Part shown: positions 16,277 to 24,996 of the stretch, in pieces | How the letters are laid out: each line of letters opens with the position of its first letter | Numbering within the stretch: position 1 is the first letter of the stretch | Assembly (NCBI RefSeq): GCF_001870785.1 | Contig: NZ_MOLV01000006.1 | Location: forward strand, 1 to 59,802 | Reading direction: 5' to 3' | DNA: 59,802 bases | Source: Exiguobacterium sp. KRL4 | GTDB taxonomy: Bacteria; Bacillota; Bacilli; Exiguobacteriales; Exiguobacteriaceae | Made by a program: the position numbers and the translations under genes | Notes under the pieces: generated by a model | What the model saw: only the letters and a program-made list of their open reading frames with translations | Told to the model about the DNA's origin: nothing | The model's database searches: none

Positions 16277-18994
16277 CTACCGGTTTCTGTCGTCTGACTC
16301 GTCGATCATCGTAATGAGTTCGCGTGCCACTCGTTTAATGTCGGCTTCTTCACGAATCGTTACGCCTTGCATGTTGATCGTGACATTGCGCCCTCCGACG
16401 TTACTAGAACTCGAAGCCCCTGCGCCGCCTGAAGAAGCAGCGTAAGGATTGACGTCTGCGAGATTACCGTTACGACGCGTCAATACGCCGGAGTTGCGAA
16501 GTAATGCCGATTGGTTAGCGGTTAATACCGACTCGCCCGAGTGTAGTGTCGCCTGGTATCCGTGATTCGGAACGTTGAATAATCCGGAGTAGTGAGAACC
16601 GCCGGACTTTTTCTTGCCGCCACCGCCGGAACTAGAACCACCGACCATATCCGAAACATAATCGACGATACTGCCAACGCTAGGAAGCGTAGATTTAATC
16701 TGATCCCAAACGAGGGTACCGATTGACGAAAGCATACTGATTCGGTTCTTGAACGCATTAAAAAGCATTTCCGGAATACTGCGCCCCCACTCGACTACCT
16801 TATCTTTCGCAGTAGTGAGCTTTTCCGCGATAGTCCGCGTAATGTTTCCGAAACCTGTCGATACTTTCGTTTTGATTGCTTCGATACCACCGGAGAAGAA
16901 CGATTTAATCTTCACCCAACCGTTAACTACGTAGTCGCCGGACGTCTTGATTCCGTTCGAGAAGTAGTTTTTAATCGCAGTCCAACCGCCCGATACCGCA
17001 GCTTTCAGACCGGTGAATAGCGCTTTACCGGCTTTGAGTATACGGCCTACGAACATGAGGTTGATGTATCCCCAAATAAACTGGATTGCGCCGAAGAACA
17101 CTTGCTTGACGCCTTTCCACATCCGGCTGAAGTTACCCGTAAATAACCCGGTGAAGATGTTGACGACGCCCATGATCACTTTCAAGGCGCCGGAAATGAC
17201 GTTCTTGATCGCATCCCACGTACCAATGACGAGCATCTTAATGACCGGCCAAATGACGGAGAATACCGCTGCAAACACTTTGAATGCGTTCTGAACCGCT
17301 GTAAAGATCGCCGGTCCATTCGTATCCATGAACGTTTTAATTACTGTGAATTGCGACATGAAGAACGACTTCACCGCGCCAAGTCCCGCAAACACCGTAG
17401 ATTTCACCGCTGTAATGACGCCAGTGATCGTCGTGATTGTAGACTGCGATAGCCCGATCGATTCGAGCAATTTCGTGCCACCCGCTGTATTGCCGCTAAA
17501 TATCGCAAACAGACCTTTAATCGTAGTACCGACTGCGGCGACTCCATTGCGGAACGTTTCGCTATGCTTGTACGCGTAAGCGATACCCGTTGCGAAGAGT
17601 GCGATACCTGCGACGACTGCGCCGATTGGCGAGATAACTACGCCCAGGACTGCGCCGATACCTGCGATAGCAAGAGTGAGGGCGATGACTCCCGCCGTAA
17701 TGAGCAATGGCGTTTTCAATGCGACCAACGTAGCGCCGAACATTCCTAACGCGTTCGTGATACCGTCCATTGCGCTTGACTGCTGCATCTTCTCGAGCAA
17801 GTTCGCCATCCATAGCGCAAGCTCTTTGATTGCGGGTAATGCGGCCGTACCGATGACAATTTGCATGGTTTCGAAAGCCCCGCTCATCTGCTCGATGGCG
17901 CCGGCTGCGTTATTCATTTTTTCTTTGGCGACTTGTAGCGCCGTGACGTTCGCCATTTCCTTCTGCATCTTCTTGACGCCTTCTGCGCCCTCTTTGTAGA
18001 GGATGTTACCTGCGCGTACTGCGTCTGATCCGAACATCGTCTGTAGCGTAGCCGCGCGCTGTTCCCGCGTCATGCCGGTTAACGATTTCTGAAGTACCGA
18101 AGCAATGCCGGCCATCGATTTAATATTGCCTTGCGCATCGAAGAATTTATTCGAACCGTCTTCGAGTACGATACCGAGGTCCATAAATAGCTCGTTCGCT
18201 TTCTTCGTATCCGGAATCAAGTTCGCAAGCATCGTTTTAAGCGAAGTCCCTGCGTCTGATCCTTTAATACCGTTTTGTGCGAAGACTGCGAGGGCCGTCG
18301 AAGTATCCTTGAACGATAGTCCGAGTCCACTTGCGACTGTACCGGCTTGCGAAAGCCCATACTTCAATTCGCCGACTGACGTAGCTGACGCATTGGCCGC
18401 GCCGGCTAAGATATTTGCCGCATCTGACGCCTTCAAACCATCGTCTTTAAACGTGTTGAGCGAGGTCGACATGATTTCCGCAGCATCTGCGAGTTCCAAA
18501 CCGCCTGCAGTAGCGAGATTAAGCGCCGCTTCGAGTCCTCCGGCTTTTACCGTAGCTGGCGAGATACCGGCTTTTAGCAACTCTTCCATACCTTGCGCTG
18601 CTTCTAGTGCCGAGTACTTCGTAGATGCTCCGAGGTCCATTGCGACCTCTTTCATCTCTGCCATTTCTTTACCGGCTAAACCGGTTAAGGCGCCGATCGT
18701 CGACATTTGAGACTCGAAGTCCATCGCCAGGTTGACGCTATTCATCGCCACCATGCCTGCGCCGACTCCCGCAAGTGCCGTAGAAAGTCCGGTCGCAGAA
18801 GCGGCCATACTTCCGAAAGCACCGGAGAGCTTACCGCCACGTCCGCTCATGGCGCTCATTTCGCGTCCTGCGTTTCGGACACCGCCTGTTATGGTCTTCG
18901 TTTGCTTTTCGAATTTTTCCATTGCGTCGGTCGAGTTCTTTAATGGTCGACTAAACATATCTTTAAGGCGAATTATGCCGTTAAGTTGAATCAC
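16277..18994 (-). CDS. Tail tape measure protein
   Basis: 905 aa from the GTG at 18994 (AAAGGAG 8 bases upstream); a longer in-frame GTG at 19045 lacks an RBS. TP901-type core: DFESQMSTIGALTG, TKYSALEAAQGMEELLKAGI, AANILAGAANASATSVGELKYGL, NGIKGSDAGTSLKTML. Hydrophobic segments near 430-490 could enter the host membrane. C-terminus PNHGYQATLHSGESVLTANQ is typical. It sets tail length together with the frameshifted chaperone upstream. Confidence 0.92.
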   Translation of the reverse strand: MIQLNGIIRLKDMFSRPLKNSTDAMEKFEKQTKTITGGVRNAGREMSAMSGRGGKLSGAFGSMAASATGLSTALAGVGAGMVAMNSVNLAMDFESQMSTIGALTGLAGKEMAEMKEVAMDLGASTKYSALEAAQGMEELLKAGISPATVKAGGLEAALNLATAGGLELADAAEIMSTSLNTFKDDGLKASDAANILAGAANASATSVGELKYGLSQAGTVASGLGLSFKDTSTALAVFAQNGIKGSDAGTSLKTMLANLIPDTKKANELFMDLGIVLEDGSNKFFDAQGNIKSMAGIASVLQKSLTGMTREQRAATLQTMFGSDAVRAGNILYKEGAEGVKKMQKEMANVTALQVAKEKMNNAAGAIEQMSGAFETMQIVIGTAALPAIKELALWMANLLEKMQQSSAMDGITNALGMFGATLVALKTPLLITAGVIALTLAIAGIGAVLGVVISPIGAVVAGIALFATGIAYAYKHSETFRNGVAAVGTTIKGLFAIFSGNTAGGTKLLESIGLSQSTITTITGVITAVKSTVFAGLGAVKSFFMSQFTVIKTFMDTNGPAIFTAVQNAFKVFAAVFSVIWPVIKMLVIGTWDAIKNVISGALKVIMGVVNIFTGLFTGNFSRMWKGVKQVFFGAIQFIWGYINLMFVGRILKAGKALFTGLKAAVSGGWTAIKNYFSNGIKTSGDYVVNGWVKIKSFFSGGIEAIKTKVSTGFGNITRTIAEKLTTAKDKVVEWGRSIPEMLFNAFKNRISMLSSIGTLVWDQIKSTLPSVGSIVDYVSDMVGGSSSGGGGKKKSGGSHYSGLFNVPNHGYQATLHSGESVLTANQSALLRNSGVLTRRNGNLADVNPYAASSGGAGASSSSNVGGRNVTINMQGVTIREEADIKRVARELITMIDESDDRNR

Positions 18995-19068
18995 CCAGTT
19001 CACTCCTTTCGCTAAGTTACGTCGCGCGCCGCTTACCCACGACACGCCAAGTCAGTTAGCGAAAGGGG

Positions 19069-19628
19069 TTAATTACTGTTTGCGTTTGCTTTCGCTTGTT
19101 CTTCCGCAACGATTAAATCTGAAGCTAAAATAAACGCTTGATGGCGAGGTCGTTGCGCTAATACTTCGGCCGGAAATTTGTGGTGATTTTGCCACGCATA
19201 ATGACAAAGAATCGCCTCAAAATTATCCGACCGGATTAGTTTTTTAAGTCTTCTACTTCTTCCTGGACAGGCCCGAATCCGGAAATCTTCATAATTTCTT
19301 CGGACATCGAAACTCGCTCACCAACGTTGAAAATCTTTTTAATCGCAAGCTCTTGTGTTAACGAACCTGTCGCGTTCATTAATTCTTCCGGTGATGGATC
19401 GACGAGAGCTAGTTGAATTGTCTTAGTCGCCATTTTGAACTCGTCTGCTTTACCGTCTGCGCTGACTGCTGAAGCGCGGACTTCTTTAAACTGATCTTCG
19501 TCCAAAGGTTTGACAGTGATCGTAATACCAAGGTCTTTGATGCGCTGTGATGGTGTGATTTCCTTAGGAGCAACTAGATCGAAGCCAAGAAGTAAGTCGA
19601 TTTTTGATTTATCCATTGTTTTAGCCAT
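19069..19628 (-). CDS. Tail assembly chaperone, -1 frameshift fusion product
   Basis: Ribosomes slipping -1 at A-AAA-AAC (19245-19239) bypass the TAA at 19238-19236 and add 56 residues (LIRSDNFEAILCHYAWQNHH ... ANANSN, stop at 19071-19069) to the 130-aa XkdN-like protein, giving about 186 aa. This is the gpG/gpGT arrangement found between tube and tape measure genes in nearly all long-tailed phages. The extension has no RBS or start of its own. Confidence 0.82.
19236..19628 (-). CDS. xkdN: Tail assembly chaperone XkdN-like (zero-frame product)
   Basis: 130 aa; ITPSQRIKDLGITITVKPLDEDQF and LVDPSPEELMNATGSL are typical of XkdN/YqbN. It lies between tube and tape measure genes and should coat the tape measure during tail assembly. 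It ends in DLKN with the stop codon directly behind the slippery heptamer. Confidence 0.9.
   Translation of the reverse strand: MAKTMDKSKIDLLLGFDLVAPKEITPSQRIKDLGITITVKPLDEDQFKEVRASAVSADGKADEFKMATKTIQLALVDPSPEELMNATGSLTQELAIKKIFNVGERVSMSEEIMKISGFGPVQEEVEDLKN
19239..19245 (-). promoter_or_regulatory. -1 ribosomal frameshift site A-AAA-AAC
   Basis: The heptamer is in the correct phase (TTA AAA AAC TAA) and followed at once by the zero-frame stop. It connects the chaperone gene to a 56-codon open extension. Confidence 0.82.
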
Positions 19629-19640
19629 GTGAGGACCTCC

Positions 19641-19661
19641 CGTTTAAAGTCCGTCGACTAT
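19641..19661 (-). repeat. 21-bp repeat upstream of the tail chaperone, copy 1
   Basis: Identical to 24907-24927 upstream of the scaffold gene. In both places the order is terminator, repeat, GGAGG, start codon. It may be a promoter core or leader element. Confidence 0.6.
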
Positions 19662-19675
19662 AAATTAAGTAATAG

Positions 19676-19696
19676 AAAAGACGCCCGAAGGCGCCT
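19676..19696 (-). terminator. Intrinsic terminator after the tube gene
   Basis: Minus strand GGCGCC-TTCG-GGCGTC-TTTT immediately after the XkdM stop; separates tube from chaperone transcription. Confidence 0.85.
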
Positions 19697-19697
19697 G

Positions 19698-20129
19698 TTA
19701 TTTCAAGTCTGAAGCTGAGAGCGGTACGTAACTGTCGCAGAAGAACTCCAATTCGTCTTCGACCAAAGCGCCAACTTCAGCATTAATAATCGGGACTTTT
19801 CCGAATTGAACGTTTTTAAAGCGATAGGCTACGACGCCTTCTTGTGGATCGTCCAAGATATAGAGCATGTCCTGGATACGTGGATTTTTACGAGAAGCCT
19901 TTTGGAAGTCCGAGAACTTGAACGGATCCTTACCGGCTTTCTTGTAGTAAGTCATGTTTCCGCTAATCTCGTACCCGGCGTATTTCTTACCAGTGTTCAA
20001 TTTGCCTGCCATTTTGAAGTCTTCGTATGCTGGCTCAAGACCTGCTTCGAACTTCGAAACGCCGAGCCACTCGACACCATTCGCATATAGTTTGCCGTAG
20101 GTGCCTAATAATGGTTCAAAATCATTCAT
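19698..20129 (-). CDS. xkdM: Tail tube protein, XkdM-like
   Basis: 143 aa. MNDFEPLLGTYGKLYANGVE, KYAGYEISGNMTYYK and the FCDSYVPLSASDL end match the phage tail tube protein family of PBSX. Forms the inner tube inside the sheath. Follows the sheath gene after 14 bases and is ended by a terminator, which fits high expression. Confidence 0.93.
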   Translation of the reverse strand: MNDFEPLLGTYGKLYANGVEWLGVSKFEAGLEPAYEDFKMAGKLNTGKKYAGYEISGNMTYYKKAGKDPFKFSDFQKASRKNPRIQDMLYILDDPQEGVVAYRFKNVQFGKVPIINAEVGALVEDELEFFCDSYVPLSASDLK

Positions 20130-20143
20130 GCGGCGTTACCTCC

Positions 20144-21187
20144 TTAGTTAGTGAATCCGACAGAAACGTAAACTTCTTCCATCGTGTCTTGGAATACGAG
20201 CATCATTTCGACGGCCACTTGGTCGGCGTCCGCGCCTTCAGGGCGAGTAACACCAACCGTGAATCCTTCTGCGATAACACCGGCATTTACAAGTGTTTGT
20301 ACGTAAGTTTCGAGCGTCCCTTTTAGCGAGAGACGTTGCGCAGGACCATTCGCTTTCTTACCAATCCAGTTGTTTTCGATTTCTTGCTTAACGTCGCGTA
20401 CGATCGTCTGTTTCAATAACGACTTGCGCAACTTCGCGCCACTTGTCGTAATTCCGCGGACTGTTCGTACAAAGTCGCCATTAAACTCGTAAACGAATGC
20501 TCCGGCTACGAGCGCTGCCTTTACGTCTGCCGGCGATAGCGCGACATTGACGTCAGTAGCGTCTAAAATCTCGGTATACGTGAAACTGTCGCCAAGATTC
20601 GAACCTGCGATCTGTCCTGCGAGAGACGGCGCGTTTAATCCGCTTGACCGCGTCACGCTTCCGAACTTAGGCGCATTGATTGCTTGCACGATGAAGTCGT
20701 CTTTGTTCGCAATTGCGGCTGCAATCCCCATATCCGGTTTCGCATCACGCGCTGCATTTCCGCCTGTGACGAAGAAAACGTATCGATCGTTAAGTGTGCG
20801 TTCGTCAGAAAGCCACGTCTTGAATGTCGCAACGACTGAATCCGCTACTTCGTGATCAAGCGCAATGACTTGGAATCGTTGTGTAGCGAGTGCTGCGAGT
20901 GCTGCCGTATAATCTGCGGCGACTGGCGTAGCAGGTACCGTTCGAACGATTACTTGCGATGCTCCGCCATTAAACGCCTGGACGACTGCATCCGCTTTTG
21001 CGACCGTCATGGTATCGCGGGCTTGGCGAGCTGACGTAAACACGTACGTCTGATTGACTAACACTGGCGCCACGTAGTTCGACGCAATCAGGACGACCGT
21101 ACCTTCGATGTCACTAAGGCGTGACGTAGCGAGTTCGGCGAACGTGAAAAATACGCCGGGGCGGCCTTTATCCGTAATCTGTGCCAT
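20144..21187 (-). CDS. xkdK: Tail sheath protein, XkdK-like
   Basis: 347 aa. RPGVFFTFAELATSRLS at the N-terminus and GDFVRTVRGITTSG, KQEIENNWIGK, EEVYVSVGF in the C-terminal domain are typical of contractile sheath proteins. It defines the phage as a myovirus-type particle. ATG with AGGAGG upstream. Confidence 0.95.
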   Translation of the reverse strand: MAQITDKGRPGVFFTFAELATSRLSDIEGTVVLIASNYVAPVLVNQTYVFTSARQARDTMTVAKADAVVQAFNGGASQVIVRTVPATPVAADYTAALAALATQRFQVIALDHEVADSVVATFKTWLSDERTLNDRYVFFVTGGNAARDAKPDMGIAAAIANKDDFIVQAINAPKFGSVTRSSGLNAPSLAGQIAGSNLGDSFTYTEILDATDVNVALSPADVKAALVAGAFVYEFNGDFVRTVRGITTSGAKLRKSLLKQTIVRDVKQEIENNWIGKKANGPAQRLSLKGTLETYVQTLVNAGVIAEGFTVGVTRPEGADADQVAVEMMLVFQDTMEEVYVSVGFTN

Positions 21188-21231
21188 GCTTTAACCTCCT
21201 GTTTTTGCGCAACAAAAAACCTCTACCGAAG

Positions 21232-21687
21232 TCAATTGATTTCGAGAGAGGCGTGTTGCATCGTTTCATATACTTCTGTACTCCGCGCAGTATGCGAAGT
21301 GGATTGAATCGTTAAGAAAACGCCGTCGAGTGGGGCGCTACCTTCCGTTTTGAACGGCTTACCACCAGTGATCGAACTGATTCGCATGAAAGCGAGCGTC
21401 TGCGCATTGACCGGTATGGAAATGGTTTGCGCTAAATAGACTTTAAGGGCGTCCCCTACTGCCTGTGCCGTATCGATGCGATCATCGACGTAAAATATTT
21501 GATAAGACCGGATGGTCCGCGTCATTCCCGACGCAATTGGCGTCACTTCATCGGGTAAGCTACGAAGGACTAGCGTCTGTTTGACGGGTTTCTCCGGAAA
21601 GTTTTGTAATGCGATTTTTGCGTTAGCAGGCAGCAGTGGTTTGAGTAACTGCGATAGTGCCGCTAATTCTTCGTTAGTGTTTGCCAT
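21232..21687 (-). CDS. Tail terminator / minor structural protein
   Basis: 151 aa between the gp10-like protein and the sheath, at the place of xkdJ. Mixed alpha/beta pattern (ALKVYLAQTISIPVNAQTL, GVFLTIQSTSHTA). Tail terminator function is inferred from position and size. Confidence 0.65.
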   Translation of the reverse strand: MANTNEELAALSQLLKPLLPANAKIALQNFPEKPVKQTLVLRSLPDEVTPIASGMTRTIRSYQIFYVDDRIDTAQAVGDALKVYLAQTISIPVNAQTLAFMRISSITGGKPFKTEGSAPLDGVFLTIQSTSHTARSTEVYETMQHASLEIN

Positions 21688-21690
21688 CGG

Positions 21691-22095
21691 TTATTCCCAC
21701 CACTTTCCTACTTCGCGTTTAACCGCTTCGTCAAATATCGTTTGCCATCGGGCGGCGTTCTCTTTCGTTGGTGTTTCGAGAAACTCCGGATCGCCCGACA
21801 CCGCTCGTTTCGATTCTTCGTGGATGTAGTAAGCGTAGTTAAATCCGTCTTTGACGGCGTTGGCGGAAATCGTACCGGATACGTCGCCGATCTTTAAAGC
21901 ATTCGCAACAGGTTCCGCATGTATCGAATCATGCAGCGTTCCTGTGAGATAAGGGGCGATATCCATCGCTTCCACACGCCAGTCATCGAGAATTTCTTCG
22001 ATACCATTTCTAGCACCGCGGACTAGGCGTTTATCGGTCTCGCGTAACACGCCCATCAAATCTTGCGAACCCTTTATCGTAAAATCAATGCTCAT
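21691..22095 (-). CDS. HK97 gp10-like head-tail joining protein
   Basis: 134 aa. FTIKGSQDLMGVLRETDKRL, ARNGIEEILDDWRVEAMDIAP, LTGTLHDSIHAEP and GFNYAYYIHEES fit the HK97-gp10/XkdI family. The start overlaps the preceding stop (ATGA). Confidence 0.82.
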   Translation of the reverse strand: MSIDFTIKGSQDLMGVLRETDKRLVRGARNGIEEILDDWRVEAMDIAPYLTGTLHDSIHAEPVANALKIGDVSGTISANAVKDGFNYAYYIHEESKRAVSGDPEFLETPTKENAARWQTIFDEAVKREVGKWWE

Positions 22096-22406
22096 ACGAA
22101 CACCCGCTTAATGAGCGCCTTGCCGTTAAACCCGCGTACTGTTTCGATTAACTTCGGGCGATATTCGGTAACTGGCGAATATTCATCGGTATAGGTATAA
22201 GCGTCGTCATACGACAGGGCTTGCGATTTGGCGAAATAAAAACGCCCTCCGGAAACATATTCGTCTCCGTTAGGCGTCGTAATCTTCTCGACTTTGTTTT
22301 CAAAGCGGCATTTAAGCGCCTCTTCGATTGTCTCCGCATATCCAAAGTCATCGGGAATCCCCGCAACCTTGCGGACCACACGTTGTTTTAGCGGAATTAA
22401 CGCCAT
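22092..22406 (-). CDS. Head closure protein, XkdH-like
   Basis: 104 aa with a beta-rich pattern (CRFENKVEKITTPNGDEYVS, GGRFYFAKSQAL). Lies between the gp6-like connector and the gp10-like protein, the usual position of the head-tail stopper. Family call is positional. Confidence 0.65.
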   Translation of the reverse strand: MALIPLKQRVVRKVAGIPDDFGYAETIEEALKCRFENKVEKITTPNGDEYVSGGRFYFAKSQALSYDDAYTYTDEYSPVTEYRPKLIETVRGFNGKALIKRVFV

Positions 22407-22407
22407 A

Positions 22408-22797
22408 TCAAACCACCGTCCATTTCACGCGACCACCAGGCTTCGGTTTATCGGGATTGGCGTCAGCAACCATCGTTCGAATGTGCTTAGTAATAAGTTG
22501 ATCGAGTTCTTTGGCGCCATCCTTAAACCCAACGCTAATAGCGCCCGACAGCGAGAAGTTAGAAACCCCTTGCTGGCGGAGCTTGTTGGTATCGCTAAAT
22601 GCGGTAGCTAGCGTAGCAGCAAAATCATGTACGGCATCGATCGGAATGACGTAACCGCGAAACTTGCCGCTTAGTGTACGTTCCGCGATGTTGAAATACC
22701 GTTGCTTGTCTTCGGGCGCAGTGTCCCGCCACTCTTCCGGATCCGCAACGTAGCTATTTACGTACTGATCAGCGAGTGTTTCGTCGAATACGGCCAT
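22408..22797 (-). CDS. Head-tail connector, gp6-like
   Basis: 129 aa, helical; LADQYVNSYVADPEEWRDT and the central ERTLSGKFRGYVIPIDAVHD fit the adaptor class that docks on the portal. Function inferred from fold pattern and order. Confidence 0.65.
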   Translation of the reverse strand: MAVFDETLADQYVNSYVADPEEWRDTAPEDKQRYFNIAERTLSGKFRGYVIPIDAVHDFAATLATAFSDTNKLRQQGVSNFSLSGAISVGFKDGAKELDQLITKHIRTMVADANPDKPKPGGRVKWTVV

Positions 22798-22823
22798 TAC
22801 CGTTCACCTCCGTAAGTGTTTAG

Positions 22824-23063
22824 TTATTCGGCTGCCTTCGCTTCTGTTGCTTTCGCTTTAGGCGGTGCCTTCGGTTTGACCGGTGGCTTCGCTTTTGGTG
22901 CAGGTGGTTCGTTGGCTACATCCTCGCGAGTAACATCGCTTAACTTCGAAAGGACGTTGATGAAGGCTGGTTCGTCCGTCTCATAGCGCCCTTCCGTGAA
23001 GTTATGCAATTGTTCGTCGACATAAAAGCCTAGCGAGGGGTAGACGCTTTTAAACTTTGCCAT
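22824..23063 (-). CDS. Small head-associated protein with Pro/Lys/Ala-rich tail
   Basis: 79 aa. The N-terminal part (FKSVYPSLGFYVDEQLHNFTEG, truncated here) looks folded and resembles short proteins found behind capsid genes; the C-terminal third is a low-complexity KAKPPVKPKAPPKAKA segment. Could be a minor head or decoration protein. ATG start in AGGTAGATG context. Confidence 0.6.
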   Translation of the reverse strand: MAKFKSVYPSLGFYVDEQLHNFTEGRYETDEPAFINVLSKLSDVTREDVANEPPAPKAKPPVKPKAPPKAKATEAKAAE

Positions 23064-23077
23064 CTACCTTCGCCTCC

Positions 23078-24169
23078 TTACGCCAAGCCTTTAAGGCGAG
23101 CGTGTGCTTTTTCTTGGTGTAGTTCGAGCGTGAACTCACCGACGATTGTACCCTGCACTGAGTCGCCGACTTTACCGAGGTATTCGTGTTTGAAGTCACG
23201 GCCACGAAGCGGTTTAATAGCGATACGGTTGAGGTCGATGATGAATAACTCATCAGGAGCAACGTTGTTGTTCAACGCAACTGGGAACTCTCCGAAATCA
23301 GTTACAAGAACGTTAGCGACGGTTCCGCGCTTTTGATCTTCACGAGCAATATCGACTGCGGCGGCACCGAACGTAGAAATCGCTCGTTTTTGTTTAGCAC
23401 CGACCATGATGACGTAATCTGATCCTGAAGCCATTCCACCGGCAGTGTAGATTTTCTCAAGTTCATTTGTGATCTTTTCAAGACTCACGGCAGATCCGGC
23501 AGCGTCTGCAACGTTTGTTTTGATGAAGTCGCGGAGACCAGCCATTTGTCGTACAGAACCGTTTTCGTATTTCTTACCGTTGATCACTGCTTTTTCAACT
23601 TTGAGCGCAAGTTCAAGTTGTTTTTTCTGCTTTTCGTACTCATACAGGTCGTCAATACCGATATGCGAAGAAGCCAAAGCGGAATTTGAGATATCAATAG
23701 AATCGTCAAAGATCTGAGTGAAATTGTCTTCACGTTTACGAGCCTTGTAGCGAGCTTCACGCGCTTTTGCACCTTCGACACCTTCAGCAAATTGAAGTTC
23801 GACTTTTGCATCAGCTTTGATTTCAGCAGCAGTTGTTCCTGCATAACCACGAGCTACTGTGAGTTCCTTAGCAACCAAATCGACTGCCGAAACATATAGA
23901 AGCTCCTCACCCGTCTTGATTACATCACCAATACGGAAAATAGATGGGTCTGCTACAACAACTTTTGTTGCGGCAATAACTGCGATTGCAGTGGCTTTTG
24001 TTTCGAAAGAAACCATTTCATCTTCGAACCAAGAGTGCTTAGTGTCCGATACTGAATCACTAAATCCAATAAGGGATAGAGTGGGTGTTTGATGCGGGTT
24101 TAAAAGTAGTAATTCGTCCGTAATCGATTCTTGTTTACCGACGATGAGTTTTGATTGGATTTGTGACAT
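23078..24169 (-). CDS. Major capsid protein, SU10-like (DUF5309)
   Basis: 363 aa. NPHQTPTLSLIGFSDSVSDT, KHSWFEDEMV, GEELLYVSAVDLVAKELTV, REDNFTQIFDDSIDISNSA and the C-terminal ALNNNVAPDELFIIDL are typical of the DUF5309/SU10 capsid group with HK97 fold. It differs from the XkdG type usual for PBSX tails, so head and tail modules may have separate histories. Preceded by the scaffold gene. Confidence 0.9.
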   Translation of the reverse strand: MSQIQSKLIVGKQESITDELLLLNPHQTPTLSLIGFSDSVSDTKHSWFEDEMVSFETKATAIAVIAATKVVVADPSIFRIGDVIKTGEELLYVSAVDLVAKELTVARGYAGTTAAEIKADAKVELQFAEGVEGAKAREARYKARKREDNFTQIFDDSIDISNSALASSHIGIDDLYEYEKQKKQLELALKVEKAVINGKKYENGSVRQMAGLRDFIKTNVADAAGSAVSLEKITNELEKIYTAGGMASGSDYVIMVGAKQKRAISTFGAAAVDIAREDQKRGTVANVLVTDFGEFPVALNNNVAPDELFIIDLNRIAIKPLRGRDFKHEYLGKVGDSVQGTIVGEFTLELHQEKAHARLKGLA

Positions 24170-24193
24170 GTGGTATTACCTCCGTAGTTTAGA

Positions 24194-24895
24194 TTACAGT
24201 CCTAAGTCGCGTTTTGCGGTTGCATACTTTGCTAAGTCATTTGGATTACCCGACTTCTTTGCTTTTACACGCAGTACTTCGAGCTGCTCTTCTGTTGATT
24301 TTGGTAAGTCGATTGATCCGGGAACGGGTTTGCCAATTGGTTGCGCCTCTGCCTTTTCAATCAAAAAAGGATATGTCTCAACAAGCGATTGAATTACGCC
24401 TTTGACGTCATAACCGCCGTCCTCCGCCTTTTCAACTGCCGATAAGTCAGCGAGTTTAAGCGCAGCTTCTACGCGATCAGCGCTAAGGTTAAAATCTCCG
24501 CTTGATGCAACTTGTTTAAATGCCGATTGTTTGCGTTCGCTCTCGTAACTTTGTTCGAGTTTAGCGAGCTTGTCGGCGAGTTCTTTTGCCTCGTTATCTT
24601 TCGTTTCAGCAAGCTCTTTCAAGCGGTCTGCTTCGCTAAGATTGTCCAAGCGCTGTTTTTCCGCAGCCTTTTCGAGTTCTTCGAGACGTTTTGCCTTTTC
24701 ATCGTAGTCTTTGTATTTACTAGCTTCGCGTGCAAGGCGCTGCTTTAAGACGTCTTCTAACTCAGCTTGCGTAAATGTCTTTTCCGGTGCAAGTGGTTCC
24801 GGCGTGTCGCTACCCTGCGGATTTGGTGCGGTTGGGTCAGTGCCTTGCGGTGTTTCCAGTGCTGTATCGGGTGGAGTCGTTTGAGTCGGTTCCAT
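24194..24895 (-). CDS. Scaffold protein (DUF4355-like)
   Basis: 233 aa from the ATG at 24895 (GGAGGT upstream); an in-frame extension to 24943 has no RBS. Acidic Pro/Thr-rich N-terminus, long coiled coil (FTQAELEDVLKQRLAREASK ... ELADKLAKLEQSYESE), and a C-terminal part with VRVKAKKSGNPNDLAKYATA-like sequence. Directs capsid assembly. The 21-bp repeat 24907-24927 lies in its leader. Confidence 0.85.
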   Translation of the reverse strand: MEPTQTTPPDTALETPQGTDPTAPNPQGSDTPEPLAPEKTFTQAELEDVLKQRLAREASKYKDYDEKAKRLEELEKAAEKQRLDNLSEADRLKELAETKDNEAKELADKLAKLEQSYESERKQSAFKQVASSGDFNLSADRVEAALKLADLSAVEKAEDGGYDVKGVIQSLVETYPFLIEKAEAQPIGKPVPGSIDLPKSTEEQLEVLRVKAKKSGNPNDLAKYATAKRDLGL

Positions 24896-24906
24896 GTGCT
24901 TACCTC

Positions 24907-24927
24907 CGTTTAAAGTCCGTCGACTAT
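24907..24927 (-). repeat. 21-bp repeat upstream of the scaffold gene, copy 2
   Basis: Same 21-mer as 19641-19661, same order relative to terminator and RBS. Confidence 0.6.
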
Positions 24928-24974
24928 TAGGTGTAACGACCATGAGCTTTTAGCGTCGTCAGCGTGTTGGATGT

Positions 24975-24996
24975 AAAAAGACGCCTAATTGGCGCC
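24975..24996 (-). terminator. Intrinsic terminator at the end of the minor head gene
   Basis: Minus strand GGCGCC, AATTA loop, GGCGTC, T5. The hairpin overlaps the last codons of the minor head gene, so head packaging genes and scaffold/capsid genes are probably separate transcription units. Confidence 0.75.

Noticed and set aside
18105-18710. Long plus-strand open frame of 201 codons inside the tape measure gene
   Set aside because: Antisense shadow of a repetitive Ala-rich coding region; no RBS and no recognisable protein.
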